A stretch of 47,318 bases of DNA from CAZYBG01 sp964645155 (GTDB lineage: Bacteria > Pseudomonadota > Alphaproteobacteria > Rhodobacterales > Rhodobacteraceae): positions 1 through 47,318 of the forward strand of contig CAZYBG010000017.1 in NCBI GenBank assembly GCA_964645155.1, in the 5' to 3' direction. This document shows positions 25,079 through 33,045 of this stretch, piece by piece (within the stretch, counting starts at the first letter, position 1; each line of letters begins with the position of its first letter). Under the pieces are notes generated by a model. It saw only the letters and a list, made by a program, of their open reading frames with translations. It was not told where the DNA came from and did no database searches. A program made the position numbers and the translations under genes.

Positions 25079-25501
25079 GCGCCGGCGGCCGCGACCAGAC
25101 CATGCGTCGTGTCGGAAACGATCCGCCGGGCACCCGCGCCGCTGACGGCACTCTGTCGACTGTCAGAGCGCAGGCGGCCGGCCGGCCGCCCTCGCCAGCG
25201 ACTGCCCGTCCTGTCGCATGATGCAGATTTGGTGGGCGGCGGCGAACGCACGCCGCCGCGTCGTCGTGCAGGCCGTCTCCCGAGACAACCTCGTCGCGCG
25301 CAGAAGCGGTGCCGGCAGCGATGGGGACGCCCGCAATGCGGCAGCGGACCGCGGCCAGGCACAGCGGGAAGCGCCGCGCTTCCGGTCCGGCCAGCATCAC
25401 CCGGTGGGCTGGCCGACGGGGCGCCGGCTACAGCTGCGCGGCGCAGCGCGATTGTGATCGGCGCCGCCGTGCCGGCCGGCGAAGGGCCGAGGGCCGGTCG
25501 G
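25079..25501. other. 423-base gap between convergent fliP and flgI, no supported gene
   Basis: Several short frames occur on both strands, but none has a ribosome-binding site with recognisable protein sequence. Codon-position GC looks like noise. It may be decayed coding DNA downstream of flgI or fliP. No perfect terminator hairpin with a T-run was seen. Confidence 0.55.
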
Positions 25502-26605
25502 TCAACGGACTTCGAAGTCGGCATGCAAGGCCCCGGCCGCCTTGATGCTTGTCAGGATGTCGATCATGTCGCGCGGCGACACTCCGAGCGCGTTCAGCCC
25601 CGCGATCACGTCGGAGAGCGACGCGCTGCCCGGCACTTCGGCAAGGCCAATGCCTGGCTCCTCTTCGATCGCGGCGGTCGTGCGCGGCACGACGACCGTC
25701 TCGCCCGGTGCGAACGGGTTCGGCTGGACCACCAGCGGCGCCTCCTCGATCCGCAGCGTCAGGTTGCCCTGTGCCACCGCGACGCGCGAGATCCGGACAT
25801 CGTCGCCCATGACGATGGTGCCCGACCGCTGGTCGACGACGACGCGGGCCCGCCGCTCGGGCTCGACCGCCAGGTTCTCGATGCGGCCGACCGCGTGGGC
25901 GGCCGAGCGCGCACGCATTGCGGCGATGTCGATCTCCACCGTCCCGGCATCGAGCATCTCCGCGACGCGACGGCCGGCATCGGCGTTGATCACCGCCTCG
26001 ATGCGGCCGGCGGTGGTGAAATCGGGCGAGCGGAGCGCGAGCCGCAAGCTCCTCAGTCCCGCGAAATCGAACGCGATCTCGCGTTCGATCCTGGCGCCGG
26101 ACGGGATCGAGCCGGCGGTGGGCACGCCTTGCACGACGCTCGCTCCATCGCCGTCGGCGGACGCGCCCGAGGCGATCACGGTACCCTGCGCCACCGCATA
26201 GATCTGACCGTCTGCGGCGTTGAGCGGCGTCATGATGAGCGTGCCGCCCAGCAGGCTCTTGGCGTCGCCGATCGCCGAGACGGTCACGTCGATGCGGCTG
26301 CCCGCCCGTGCAAACGGCGCCAGCGTCGCCGTCACGAGGACGGCAGCGACGTTCTTCGGCCTGAACTGCTCTCCGGCGACGTTCACGCCGAGCCGCTCGA
26401 GGATATTGGCCATGATCTCCTCGGTGAAGGGGGAGTTGCGCAGGCCATCGCCGGTTCCGTTGAGCCCGACGACAAGGCCGTAGCCCACCAGATCGTTGCC
26501 GCGGACGCCGTCGAATTCGACGAGGTCCTTGATCCGGACCGATTGCGCGAACGCGGGCAGCGCCGTGCCGAGCGCGAGGAGGCAGACGAGGATGAGACGG
26601 GTCAT
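25502..26605 (-). CDS. flgI: FlgI, P-ring protein
   Basis: A 367-residue periplasmic P-ring protein. The signal peptide (residues 1-20, ending AFA-Q) is followed by VRIKDLVEFDGVRGNDLVGY and GLVVGLNGTGDGLRNSPFTE, the family hallmark. It ends with SLSDVIAGLNALGVSPRDMI and DILTSIKAAGALHADFEV. FlgA at 9227 is its chaperone. It is the last gene of the motB-flgE-flgK-flgL-flgI run and overlaps flgL by four bases. Confidence 0.97.
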   Translation of the reverse strand: MTRLILVCLLALGTALPAFAQSVRIKDLVEFDGVRGNDLVGYGLVVGLNGTGDGLRNSPFTEEIMANILERLGVNVAGEQFRPKNVAAVLVTATLAPFARAGSRIDVTVSAIGDAKSLLGGTLIMTPLNAADGQIYAVAQGTVIASGASADGDGASVVQGVPTAGSIPSGARIEREIAFDFAGLRSLRLALRSPDFTTAGRIEAVINADAGRRVAEMLDAGTVEIDIAAMRARSAAHAVGRIENLAVEPERRARVVVDQRSGTIVMGDDVRISRVAVAQGNLTLRIEEAPLVVQPNPFAPGETVVVPRTTAAIEEEPGIGLAEVPGSASLSDVIAGLNALGVSPRDMIDILTSIKAAGALHADFEVR

Positions 26606-27615
26606 CTGAGGTAATCCACCAGGCTGAGGCGCGAGACCCGGGCGGTCAGCGCGTACATTGTTTCGAGTTGCGCGCGCGCGGCCTCCAGCCGCGTCGCGGC
26701 CTCGTAGGGGTCGGCGCCGGTCAGGCCAGTCCGCGTCGTCTCGAGCGCGCTCGTCTCGGCGGCGATGCGGACGATCGCCCGTTCGACCTGCGCCTCGGTC
26801 TGGCCGACCGACGCCTGGAGGTCCGTGACACCGCCCGATGCGGTCAGGACCGCCTCCGCGGCCCTGCGGGACAAGGCTTCCCGCTCCGCCATCGTGCCGC
26901 CGAAGGCTGACCCTTCGAGGAGCGCACCCATCGCGAGGCCGGCCATCATCCGCCGCAGCGCCGGATCGGCGGCCGTTGCGCCAAGCTCGGCCACCTCGCC
27001 GCCGCCCAGCCGGACCGGCGCGACCGGCTCGGTGGCGCCGGCATAGCCGGCCAGTTCGAACCCGCCGCCGGGCGCCTCGAACCAGGACAGGACGGCGGTG
27101 GCAACGTCCTCCGCCTCGGTCAGTCCGGCGACCGCCAGCTCGACTGCGGCCATCATGTCGGCGACGGGAGCAAGCGCGCGACCGTCGGTGGCGGCTCCCG
27201 CGAACAGGGCGCGGCCTGCAACCTTCTGGTCGAGCGCGGCGGCCACCGCCTCGAACGACTGCCGCGCGACCGCGCCGGCCCGTTCGGTCGCTGCCCGGGT
27301 GGCCACGTCCGGCACGGCGAGGAGTGCGGCGGAGGCTGCTTCACCGTTGAGTTGGACCGCGCCAAGGGCCGCCTGCACGGCGCTTGCCAGCCCTTGTGCT
27401 TCTACGGCCGCGAGCTTCTGCCCGGCCGTCACCCGCAGCCCATGCTCGATCGCCGCAAGCGGGCGCCAGTCGCCTGCAAGTGCCGCACGGCGGTCGGCAA
27501 GGGTGCCGGTTGCGAGTTCGGTCGAGCGCTGTTGCAGCTCGAGCTTCAGGTTGGCGGTATGGCGCTGCAGCAGGAACGCCGAGGAGAGGTCGCCGAGGGC
27601 GCGCGATGTCGTCAT
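26602..27615 (-). CDS. flgL: FlgL, hook-filament junction protein
   Basis: A 337-residue flagellin-like junction protein. It begins MTTSRALGDLSSAFLLQRHT with the ELQQRSTELATG segment and ends with a long helix containing TGADPYEAATRLEAARAQLE and RVSRLSLVDYL. It joins FlgK to the filament. The ATG at 27615 was chosen because it gives the flagellin-type N-terminus. The frame is open for another 125 codons upstream inside flgK, which is a shadow. There is a two-base gap to flgK. Confidence 0.9.
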   Translation of the reverse strand: MTTSRALGDLSSAFLLQRHTANLKLELQQRSTELATGTLADRRAALAGDWRPLAAIEHGLRVTAGQKLAAVEAQGLASAVQAALGAVQLNGEAASAALLAVPDVATRAATERAGAVARQSFEAVAAALDQKVAGRALFAGAATDGRALAPVADMMAAVELAVAGLTEAEDVATAVLSWFEAPGGGFELAGYAGATEPVAPVRLGGGEVAELGATAADPALRRMMAGLAMGALLEGSAFGGTMAEREALSRRAAEAVLTASGGVTDLQASVGQTEAQVERAIVRIAAETSALETTRTGLTGADPYEAATRLEAARAQLETMYALTARVSRLSLVDYLR

Positions 27616-27617
27616 CG

Positions 27618-29075
27618 TCAGATCTCCATCAGCCGGTCGAGCATTGCCTCGGCCGCCGCGACCACCCGGGCGTTTGCAGAATAGGCCTGTTCGACCAGGA
27701 GGAGGTGCTGCAGTTCCTGATCGGAATCGACACCGCCGGCGCGCTCGGCCGCGATCAGCGCTTCGCGCCGGGCGGCGCTGTGCGCCACGGCGACCTCCGC
27801 CGTCTCGAGGCTGGTGCCGACATCGGCAAGAAGCTCCGCCGCGAGCCCGGCCGCGGTGCGCGGACCCGGAGAGAATGCCCCCGAGACTGGCTGCCGTTCC
27901 GCGGCAAGCGCGTCGGCCAGCCGCTGCAGGCCCGCCGCCTGCCCGACCGGGCCGGGCGCCGTCGCACCGAGGCCGTCGCGCAGGCGCCACGGCTCTCCGC
28001 CGAAGGCCGGATCGACGAGCACGTTGACCTGCAGCCGCCCCGCGAGGCCCGTTTCGTTCAGTGGATCGAGAATGGCACCCCGATCAGTGAAGAGGCCCGG
28101 CGCCGTGCCGGTCCGCGTCGGGTCGGCAGCGGGCGCCTCGAAGCGCTCGACCAGATCCCGCGCGAGTGCATCAAGGCCGGCCTGAGCCGATGGTGCAACG
28201 CCATCGCGGACCGCAAAGAGCGCGCCGAGCGTGCCGCCGCCCAGAAGCCCACCGGTGGCGTCGGCCGTGACCGGGCGCCCCCGCAGCGTCAGCCCTGAGA
28301 GTGCGCCGGACGCGAGCGTCATGTCTGCGGTGATCGTCGCGGTCGCGGCGAAGCCGAGTTCGGCGGCGGTTCCGTCGAGGAGAACCGCACCTCCCGTCGA
28401 GTAGAGCGCGACCTGGCCGTCGTCGCGCGGCACCTCCCGCAATGGGATCGCCGCCGAAACGCGGTCGATCAGGCGCTGCCGCGCGTCGATCAGGCCCGAC
28501 GGGTCGCGACCGCTCGACCGTTCGATCTGGATGTCGCGATTGAGTTCGGCGATCCGCCCCAGGGCCGCGTTCGTGTCGCTGACCGAGGCCGCGATTGCGG
28601 CATCCGCCGCCGACCGCTCGTTCTGGACGGCGCGCGACGCCGAGACGAGCGCGCGAGCGAGCGCCGTGGCCGTCTCGGCCACGGCCGCAAGGCGCGCCCC
28701 CGAGTCGGGCCGGCTGGCCGCCGCGACCAGCGCGGCCTCGAACTCAGCATAGCGCGCGGTGAGCGAGCCCGGCGCGTCAGGCTGGCCGAGCGCCGCCTCG
28801 ATCGCGGCGCGGGCATCGAGGAGGATCGTGTCGCGCCCCTCGGCGGCATCGGCCAGGCGGCGGTCGCTGACCAGCGTCTGGTTCACCGCCCGCGCGATCC
28901 CGTCGACGCGAACACCTGCGCCCTGCCGCCCGAGCACTCCCGACGAAAGCTGCAACTCGCGCCGGCCGTAACCCTCGGTCAGCGCGTTGGCGAGGTTCTG
29001 CGAGATGGTCTCGGCGCCGCGCGATGCGGCGGTCAGCCCGGAGAAGGCATTGGCGAGCGAGCCGGAGATGCTCAT
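27618..29075 (-). CDS. flgK: FlgK, hook-filament junction protein
   Basis: A 485-residue junction protein. The N-terminal LANAFSGLTAASRGAETISQ and NLANALTEGYGRRELQLS motifs and the C-terminal VDSDQELQHLLLVEQAYSAN and ARVVAAAEAMLDRLMEI blocks are characteristic. The middle part is variable and beta-rich. It is exported after the FlhB switch with help from a FlgN-type chaperone, for which a candidate is at 822. It lies 16 bases after flgE. Confidence 0.96.
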   Translation of the reverse strand: MSISGSLANAFSGLTAASRGAETISQNLANALTEGYGRRELQLSSGVLGRQGAGVRVDGIARAVNQTLVSDRRLADAAEGRDTILLDARAAIEAALGQPDAPGSLTARYAEFEAALVAAASRPDSGARLAAVAETATALARALVSASRAVQNERSAADAAIAASVSDTNAALGRIAELNRDIQIERSSGRDPSGLIDARQRLIDRVSAAIPLREVPRDDGQVALYSTGGAVLLDGTAAELGFAATATITADMTLASGALSGLTLRGRPVTADATGGLLGGGTLGALFAVRDGVAPSAQAGLDALARDLVERFEAPAADPTRTGTAPGLFTDRGAILDPLNETGLAGRLQVNVLVDPAFGGEPWRLRDGLGATAPGPVGQAAGLQRLADALAAERQPVSGAFSPGPRTAAGLAAELLADVGTSLETAEVAVAHSAARREALIAAERAGGVDSDQELQHLLLVEQAYSANARVVAAAEAMLDRLMEI

Positions 29076-29091
29076 GGCTCAGTCCGGACCG

Positions 29092-30399
29092 TCAACGCTT
29101 GATGTTGGTGGTTTCCTGCAGCATCTCGTCGACCGTCTGGATCACCTTGGCGTTCGACGAATAGGCCCGCTGCGTCTGGATCAGCGCGGTGAGCTCGGCC
29201 GCGACATCGGTGGTCGAGCCTTCGCGCGCATAGCCGACAACCGCGCCGGTCGGGCCGTCGCCGGCGTCCCACAGGAAGAACGATCCCGAGCTCGGCGAGA
29301 TCTTGTAGGTCTGATTGTCGAGCGCGATGAGGCCGTTGGGGTTCGGGACGTCGACCAGCGGGATCTGGTAGATCCGCCGGGTGAAGCCGGTGTCGTAGGT
29401 GGCGGTCAGGTAGCCGTTCTCGTCGATCTCGACGGCGGTCAGGTTGCCCACCGGAGAGCCGTCCTTGGTGATCGAGGTCGGGGCGAAGCTGTCGGAAAGC
29501 TGGGTGAGGCCGTTCGGATCGCCGAGCTTGCCGATCGTCACGGTGAGGGGCCCGCCCGCGACGGTCAGCGCCAGCGTGCCGTCGGCCGGGTCGTAGGTCC
29601 CGCCGGAGACGGTGGTGACCGACGCGAGCGTCCCGCCCGAGCCGCGGCTGTCGTCGAAGCTCAGCGTGTATTCCCCGATGATCGCGCCGCCTTGTGCGGA
29701 ATCGCGGATCACCATCGTCCATTCGTTCGACGAGCCGCTGGCCGGAACGGTGGGCGTGAAGCTGATGTCGAGCAGTTCGGACGTGCCGAGGTTACCGAAG
29801 TATTCGACGGAGAGCGGCAGCGTCGTGCCGGCCGCGCCCACCGCGGTCTCGGTCGCGGGCAGGTTCACGCCGAGCTTCAGAGCCGTCGTCGGATCGCCGG
29901 CCGTCTGGTTCGCGTTGATCACGACCGGGACGAGGCCGGCGGCGGTGTCGCGCGGCAGGATCGGGATCGAGCCGTCGGCGTTTGCCGGCCAGCCAAGCAG
30001 GACGAGCCCAGAATCGGTCCGCAGCACGCCGTTTGCATCGGCATGGAACGATCCCGTCGTCGTCATCATCAGCGGGCGGTCGCCGGTCGTGCTGTCGAGT
30101 GCCACCGAGGCTGTCACCGGCAGCATGCCGCGGCCGGCCACCGCGATGTCGAGCGCGTTCGAGGTCCCCACAAGCGCCCCGCGTTCCTCGATGAGGCGCG
30201 AGGTCGAGGCGCGGACGCCACCGGCCGAATAGGTGCCGGAGCCCCGTGCCTGACTGATGACCATGCTCTCGAAGTCGGTGGCGGCCCGCTTGTAGCCGTA
30301 GGTGCCGGAGTTCGCGATATTGTCCGAGATGGTGGCCAGCCGGGTCGCATTGGCGCTGAGCCCGGCGACCCCGGCATTGAGCGAGGAGGAAATGGTCAT
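29092..30399 (-). CDS. flgE: FlgE, flagellar hook protein
   Basis: A 435-residue hook protein. It begins MTISSSLNAGVAGLSANATR with the NIANSGTYGYKRAATDFESM motif. A large beta-rich central region forms the outer domains. It ends VAAELTALIQTQRAYSSNAK then VIQTVDEMLQETTNIKR, as in hook proteins. The ATG at 30399 follows AAAGG. A CtrA-like box lies 57 bases upstream. The hook cap gene flgD is not in the window. Confidence 0.95.
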   Translation of the reverse strand: MTISSSLNAGVAGLSANATRLATISDNIANSGTYGYKRAATDFESMVISQARGSGTYSAGGVRASTSRLIEERGALVGTSNALDIAVAGRGMLPVTASVALDSTTGDRPLMMTTTGSFHADANGVLRTDSGLVLLGWPANADGSIPILPRDTAAGLVPVVINANQTAGDPTTALKLGVNLPATETAVGAAGTTLPLSVEYFGNLGTSELLDISFTPTVPASGSSNEWTMVIRDSAQGGAIIGEYTLSFDDSRGSGGTLASVTTVSGGTYDPADGTLALTVAGGPLTVTIGKLGDPNGLTQLSDSFAPTSITKDGSPVGNLTAVEIDENGYLTATYDTGFTRRIYQIPLVDVPNPNGLIALDNQTYKISPSSGSFFLWDAGDGPTGAVVGYAREGSTTDVAAELTALIQTQRAYSSNAKVIQTVDEMLQETTNIKR

Positions 30400-30455
30400 C
30401 CGTTCAGCCTTTCTGCTGTGTCGACTCCGGTCGGGCCGACACTGGCAGGCGGGCA

Positions 30456-30470
30456 TTAACGGCGGCCTAA
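30456..30470. promoter_or_regulatory. CtrA box upstream of flgE
   Basis: The plus strand reads TTAA-N7-CTAA, seven of eight positions of the CtrA consensus with exact spacing. It lies between motB and flgE, 57 bases before the flgE start. This suggests flgE-flgK-flgL-flgI have their own CtrA-dependent promoter besides read-through from motB. Confidence 0.6.
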
Positions 30471-30499
30471 TTCCTCAAAGTCGCATCATCGCCGCCGGT

Positions 30500-31345
30500 C
30501 TATCCGGTATCGGACCGCAGCAGCACGAGTTCGAGGCGGTTGTTGCGCATTGCCATGGGGTTCGGCGCGACGGTCCTGCGGTCGGCATGGCCGACCTGCC
30601 GCGCAACACGGGCGGGCGCGAGCCCCGCTGCCTCGAGCAGTTCACGCGTCGCCGCCGCGCGGGCAGTCGAGAGCGACCAGACCCGGTCGACGCGCAATGG
30701 CTCGGGCTGCGCGGCGACATGCCCGCCGATCGCCAGGTCGTTCTTCACGAGCGCGAAGACCCGGACCAGCATCGCCGCGATCTCGCCGAGCACGGGCTCG
30801 GGCTCCGCCGTTCCGGCGGCAAAGAGCGGCGCGCCGTCGATGTCGAAGATCTCGACGATCAGGCCCTCGTCGGTGAGCCGCGTCACGACGTGCCGGGCCA
30901 GCAACTCGCTCGCCATGCTGTCGCCGCCCTTTCCCAGAATGCGCTCCTGCACATCGCGAAAGGCGGCGTCCTCGGCGGCGTCTCTCGCCGACCCGGCCCG
31001 GTCCACACCGGTCTCGCCGCGCGCGAGATCACGTTCCGTCGGCTGGAGGCTGGACGCGCCCGTGCCGTTCCGCGCGAGGGTCTCCTCGGCAAAGATCGAG
31101 TCGCCGGAGAAGGCGCCCTCGCCGCCGCCGGAAATCCGGTTCACGGGGATCGTCGGATTGAAGTAGTCCGCAATCCCCTTGCGCTGCTTCTCCGTCGTCG
31201 CGTTCAAGAGCCACATCAGCATGAAGAAGGCCATCATCGCAGTGACGAAATCGGCATAGGCGACCTTCCAGGCCCCGCCATGATGCGCGCCAGCGACCAC
31301 GATCTTCTTCCGCTTGATGATGGTCGGCGCGTTGGAACCCGCCAT
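30500..31345 (-). CDS. motB: MotB, flagellar stator subunit
   Basis: A 281-residue stator protein. A basic N-terminus (IIKRKKIVVAGAHHGGAWKV) precedes one membrane helix, YADFVTAMMAFFMLMWLL, in which Asp32 is at the same position as the ion-binding aspartate of Escherichia coli MotB. A plug and linker region follow. The periplasmic OmpA-like domain (about 150-281) is divergent: the usual GHTD-type loop reads GGHVAAQP, but RAAATRELL and NRLELVLLR remain. The ATG at 31345 follows GAGGTGG. It is encoded far from motA, as in rhizobia. Confidence 0.9.
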   Translation of the reverse strand: MAGSNAPTIIKRKKIVVAGAHHGGAWKVAYADFVTAMMAFFMLMWLLNATTEKQRKGIADYFNPTIPVNRISGGGEGAFSGDSIFAEETLARNGTGASSLQPTERDLARGETGVDRAGSARDAAEDAAFRDVQERILGKGGDSMASELLARHVVTRLTDEGLIVEIFDIDGAPLFAAGTAEPEPVLGEIAAMLVRVFALVKNDLAIGGHVAAQPEPLRVDRVWSLSTARAAATRELLEAAGLAPARVARQVGHADRRTVAPNPMAMRNNRLELVLLRSDTG

Positions 31346-31393
31346 GACACCACCTCGCATTTCACACCCGGCAACCGGTCTACCGGGTGCACG

Positions 31394-31408
31394 TGAACTG
31401 CGGCTTAA
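31394..31408. promoter_or_regulatory. CtrA box upstream of motB
   Basis: TGAA-N7-TTAA on the plus strand matches seven of eight positions of the CtrA site. It lies 49 bases before motB, between that gene and the tRNA-Thr gene. Position and spacing resemble the boxes at flgE and fliF. Confidence 0.55.
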
Positions 31409-31439
31409 CCTGCTGCATTCGATCGATTGTCGGGAAGGA

Positions 31440-31515
31440 TGGTGCCGGTGAAGGGACTCGAACCCCCGACCCACGCATTACGAATGCGTTGCTCTACCAG
31501 CTGAGCTACACCGGC
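31440..31515 (-). tRNA. tRNA-Thr (anticodon CGT)
   Basis: A complete cloverleaf of 76 bases including encoded CCA. Acceptor arms are GCCGGTG and CACCGGC, the D arm has GCTCAGCTGGTAGAGC, the anticodon stem is ACGCA/TGCGT with loop TTCGTAA (anticodon CGT), and the T arm is GGGGGTTCGAGTCCC with GTTCGA. It separates the flagellar cluster from the haem genes. Confidence 0.97.
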
Positions 31516-31558
31516 GCCTCGCGGGGGCATTAGCAGGCTTGGCGGCGAAGGGGTAGCC

Positions 31559-33037
31559 CTATTTTTCGGGCGGCGGAACGTCCGGCCGGGGCGGCTCGAT
31601 CACCGCCTCGACGACGTCGGGGGTGGCGGCCGCCGCCTCCGGCTGCTCCTGCCGGCGGGCGGGCGCGCCGACGATCAGCGGCAGCATCTGGGCCTGGTGC
31701 GGCATGGCGGCCGCGGGCTCGGCCGGCTCGCGCCAGGTCAGCGTGTCGAAGCCGCCGCAGGCGCTGCAGACGGGCGCCCAGTCGGGCTGCAGCGTGTGGC
31801 AGCTGTCGCACACCCATTGCGGGCCGCGCCGCGCGGTGAGCGCCCGCGCGAGCCATCCGCGCACCACCGCGTCATCGGCCCCCTCGCCGCGTTCGACCGC
31901 CGCCATGATCGTCAGCGTCCGCTGCGTCGGCCGCGTCGTCGGCAGGTCGCCGAGCGCCCGCCTGGCGCCCGGGAAGTCCTCGGCGGCGATGTGCAGCTCG
32001 GCGAGGAGCAGCTTCGTCTCTTCGTGGTCGGGGCGCAGCGCCGTCAGCGCGCGGAACCGCTTGAGGCGCGCCTGGGGAGTCTCGGCCGGCTCGATGTCAG
32101 CGAAGGCGGCGGCCAGATCGGGATGCGGCTGCGCCTCCCACGCCTTCTTCAGGACCCGTACCGCATAGCGCGGCTTGCCCTGCGCGATGTAGCTGCGGGC
32201 CGCCAGGGCCGCGGCCGGGATCAGGTCGGGCGACAGCCGGTTCGCCTCGATCGCCGCCTCGCGCGCCTCGATGGTGCTTTCGGCATCGGCAACCGCCTTG
32301 GCGGCGCCGAGCGCGAGAAGTGCGTCGCGGCGGCGGAACACGTCGCGCGGCAGCCCCCCGCTGCGCAGCTTGGCACCCAGCGTCGCGCGTGCGGCCTTCC
32401 AGTCGCCCCCGCCCGCCTGGAGCTTGAGGAGAATGTCCTGCGTCTCCTCGTGGCGCGGCTTCAGCGCGAATGCCTTCTCGGCCAGCTTGAGCGCGGTCGC
32501 GGTGTCGCCTTCGGCGAGGCGCTGCTTCATGATCCCGCGGATCCCGACGAACCGCGTCCTGTCATCGGTCAGAAGGCGCTTGTAGGCGCCCTGGGCTGCG
32601 TTGGTGTCGCCGGCGGCCTCGGCGGCCTGGGCCTGGAGGAGGGTCGTCAGCTCGGGCCGGCCCAGCAGCTTTTCGGCGCGCTGCGCGCGCGCCATGGCCA
32701 GCCGTCCCTCGCCCGCGGCGAGCGCCATCATGCCCTCGGCCAGGGCCTCGAACCCCTTGCGTTCGCGGTTGCGGTCGAAGTAGCGCGACACCGCCGTCTC
32801 GTCGCCGTTCAGAAACCGCAGGACGGCGACGAGAAGCCCGACGAGCTTGAGAGCGACCCAGACGATCACCAGTGCAAGCAGCCCCGCGACCAGCAGCTGG
32901 AACGGGCCGAGCGAGAATTCCCACCCGCCTGCAGCGATCCGCACGCTGCCGTCCGTCTCGAGCATAATGCCCGCCCCGATGGCAAGCGCCGCGACAAGCG
33001 CGACGAACAGCACGATCTTTGTCAGGGACCACAGCAT
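31559..33037 (-). CDS. hemY: HemY-like protein with TPR region and C-terminal zinc ribbon
   Basis: A 492-residue protein of the proteobacterial HemY family (not protoporphyrinogen oxidase). Two membrane helices at about residues 5-25 and 40-70 are followed by SRYFDRNRERKGFEALAEGM, typical of HemY_N. Helical TPR-like repeats follow to about residue 430. The C-terminus has two CxxC pairs (VCDSCHTLQP and VCSACGGFDTL), a rubredoxin or zinc-ribbon-like element also seen in LapB-type proteins. HemY is thought to help late haem synthesis or assembly at the membrane. It lies eight bases after the mic60 gene. Confidence 0.85.
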   Translation of the reverse strand: MLWSLTKIVLFVALVAALAIGAGIMLETDGSVRIAAGGWEFSLGPFQLLVAGLLALVIVWVALKLVGLLVAVLRFLNGDETAVSRYFDRNRERKGFEALAEGMMALAAGEGRLAMARAQRAEKLLGRPELTTLLQAQAAEAAGDTNAAQGAYKRLLTDDRTRFVGIRGIMKQRLAEGDTATALKLAEKAFALKPRHEETQDILLKLQAGGGDWKAARATLGAKLRSGGLPRDVFRRRDALLALGAAKAVADAESTIEAREAAIEANRLSPDLIPAAALAARSYIAQGKPRYAVRVLKKAWEAQPHPDLAAAFADIEPAETPQARLKRFRALTALRPDHEETKLLLAELHIAAEDFPGARRALGDLPTTRPTQRTLTIMAAVERGEGADDAVVRGWLARALTARRGPQWVCDSCHTLQPDWAPVCSACGGFDTLTWREPAEPAAAMPHQAQMLPLIVGAPARRQEQPEAAAATPDVVEAVIEPPRPDVPPPEK

Positions 33038-33045
33038 GGTGCGCC

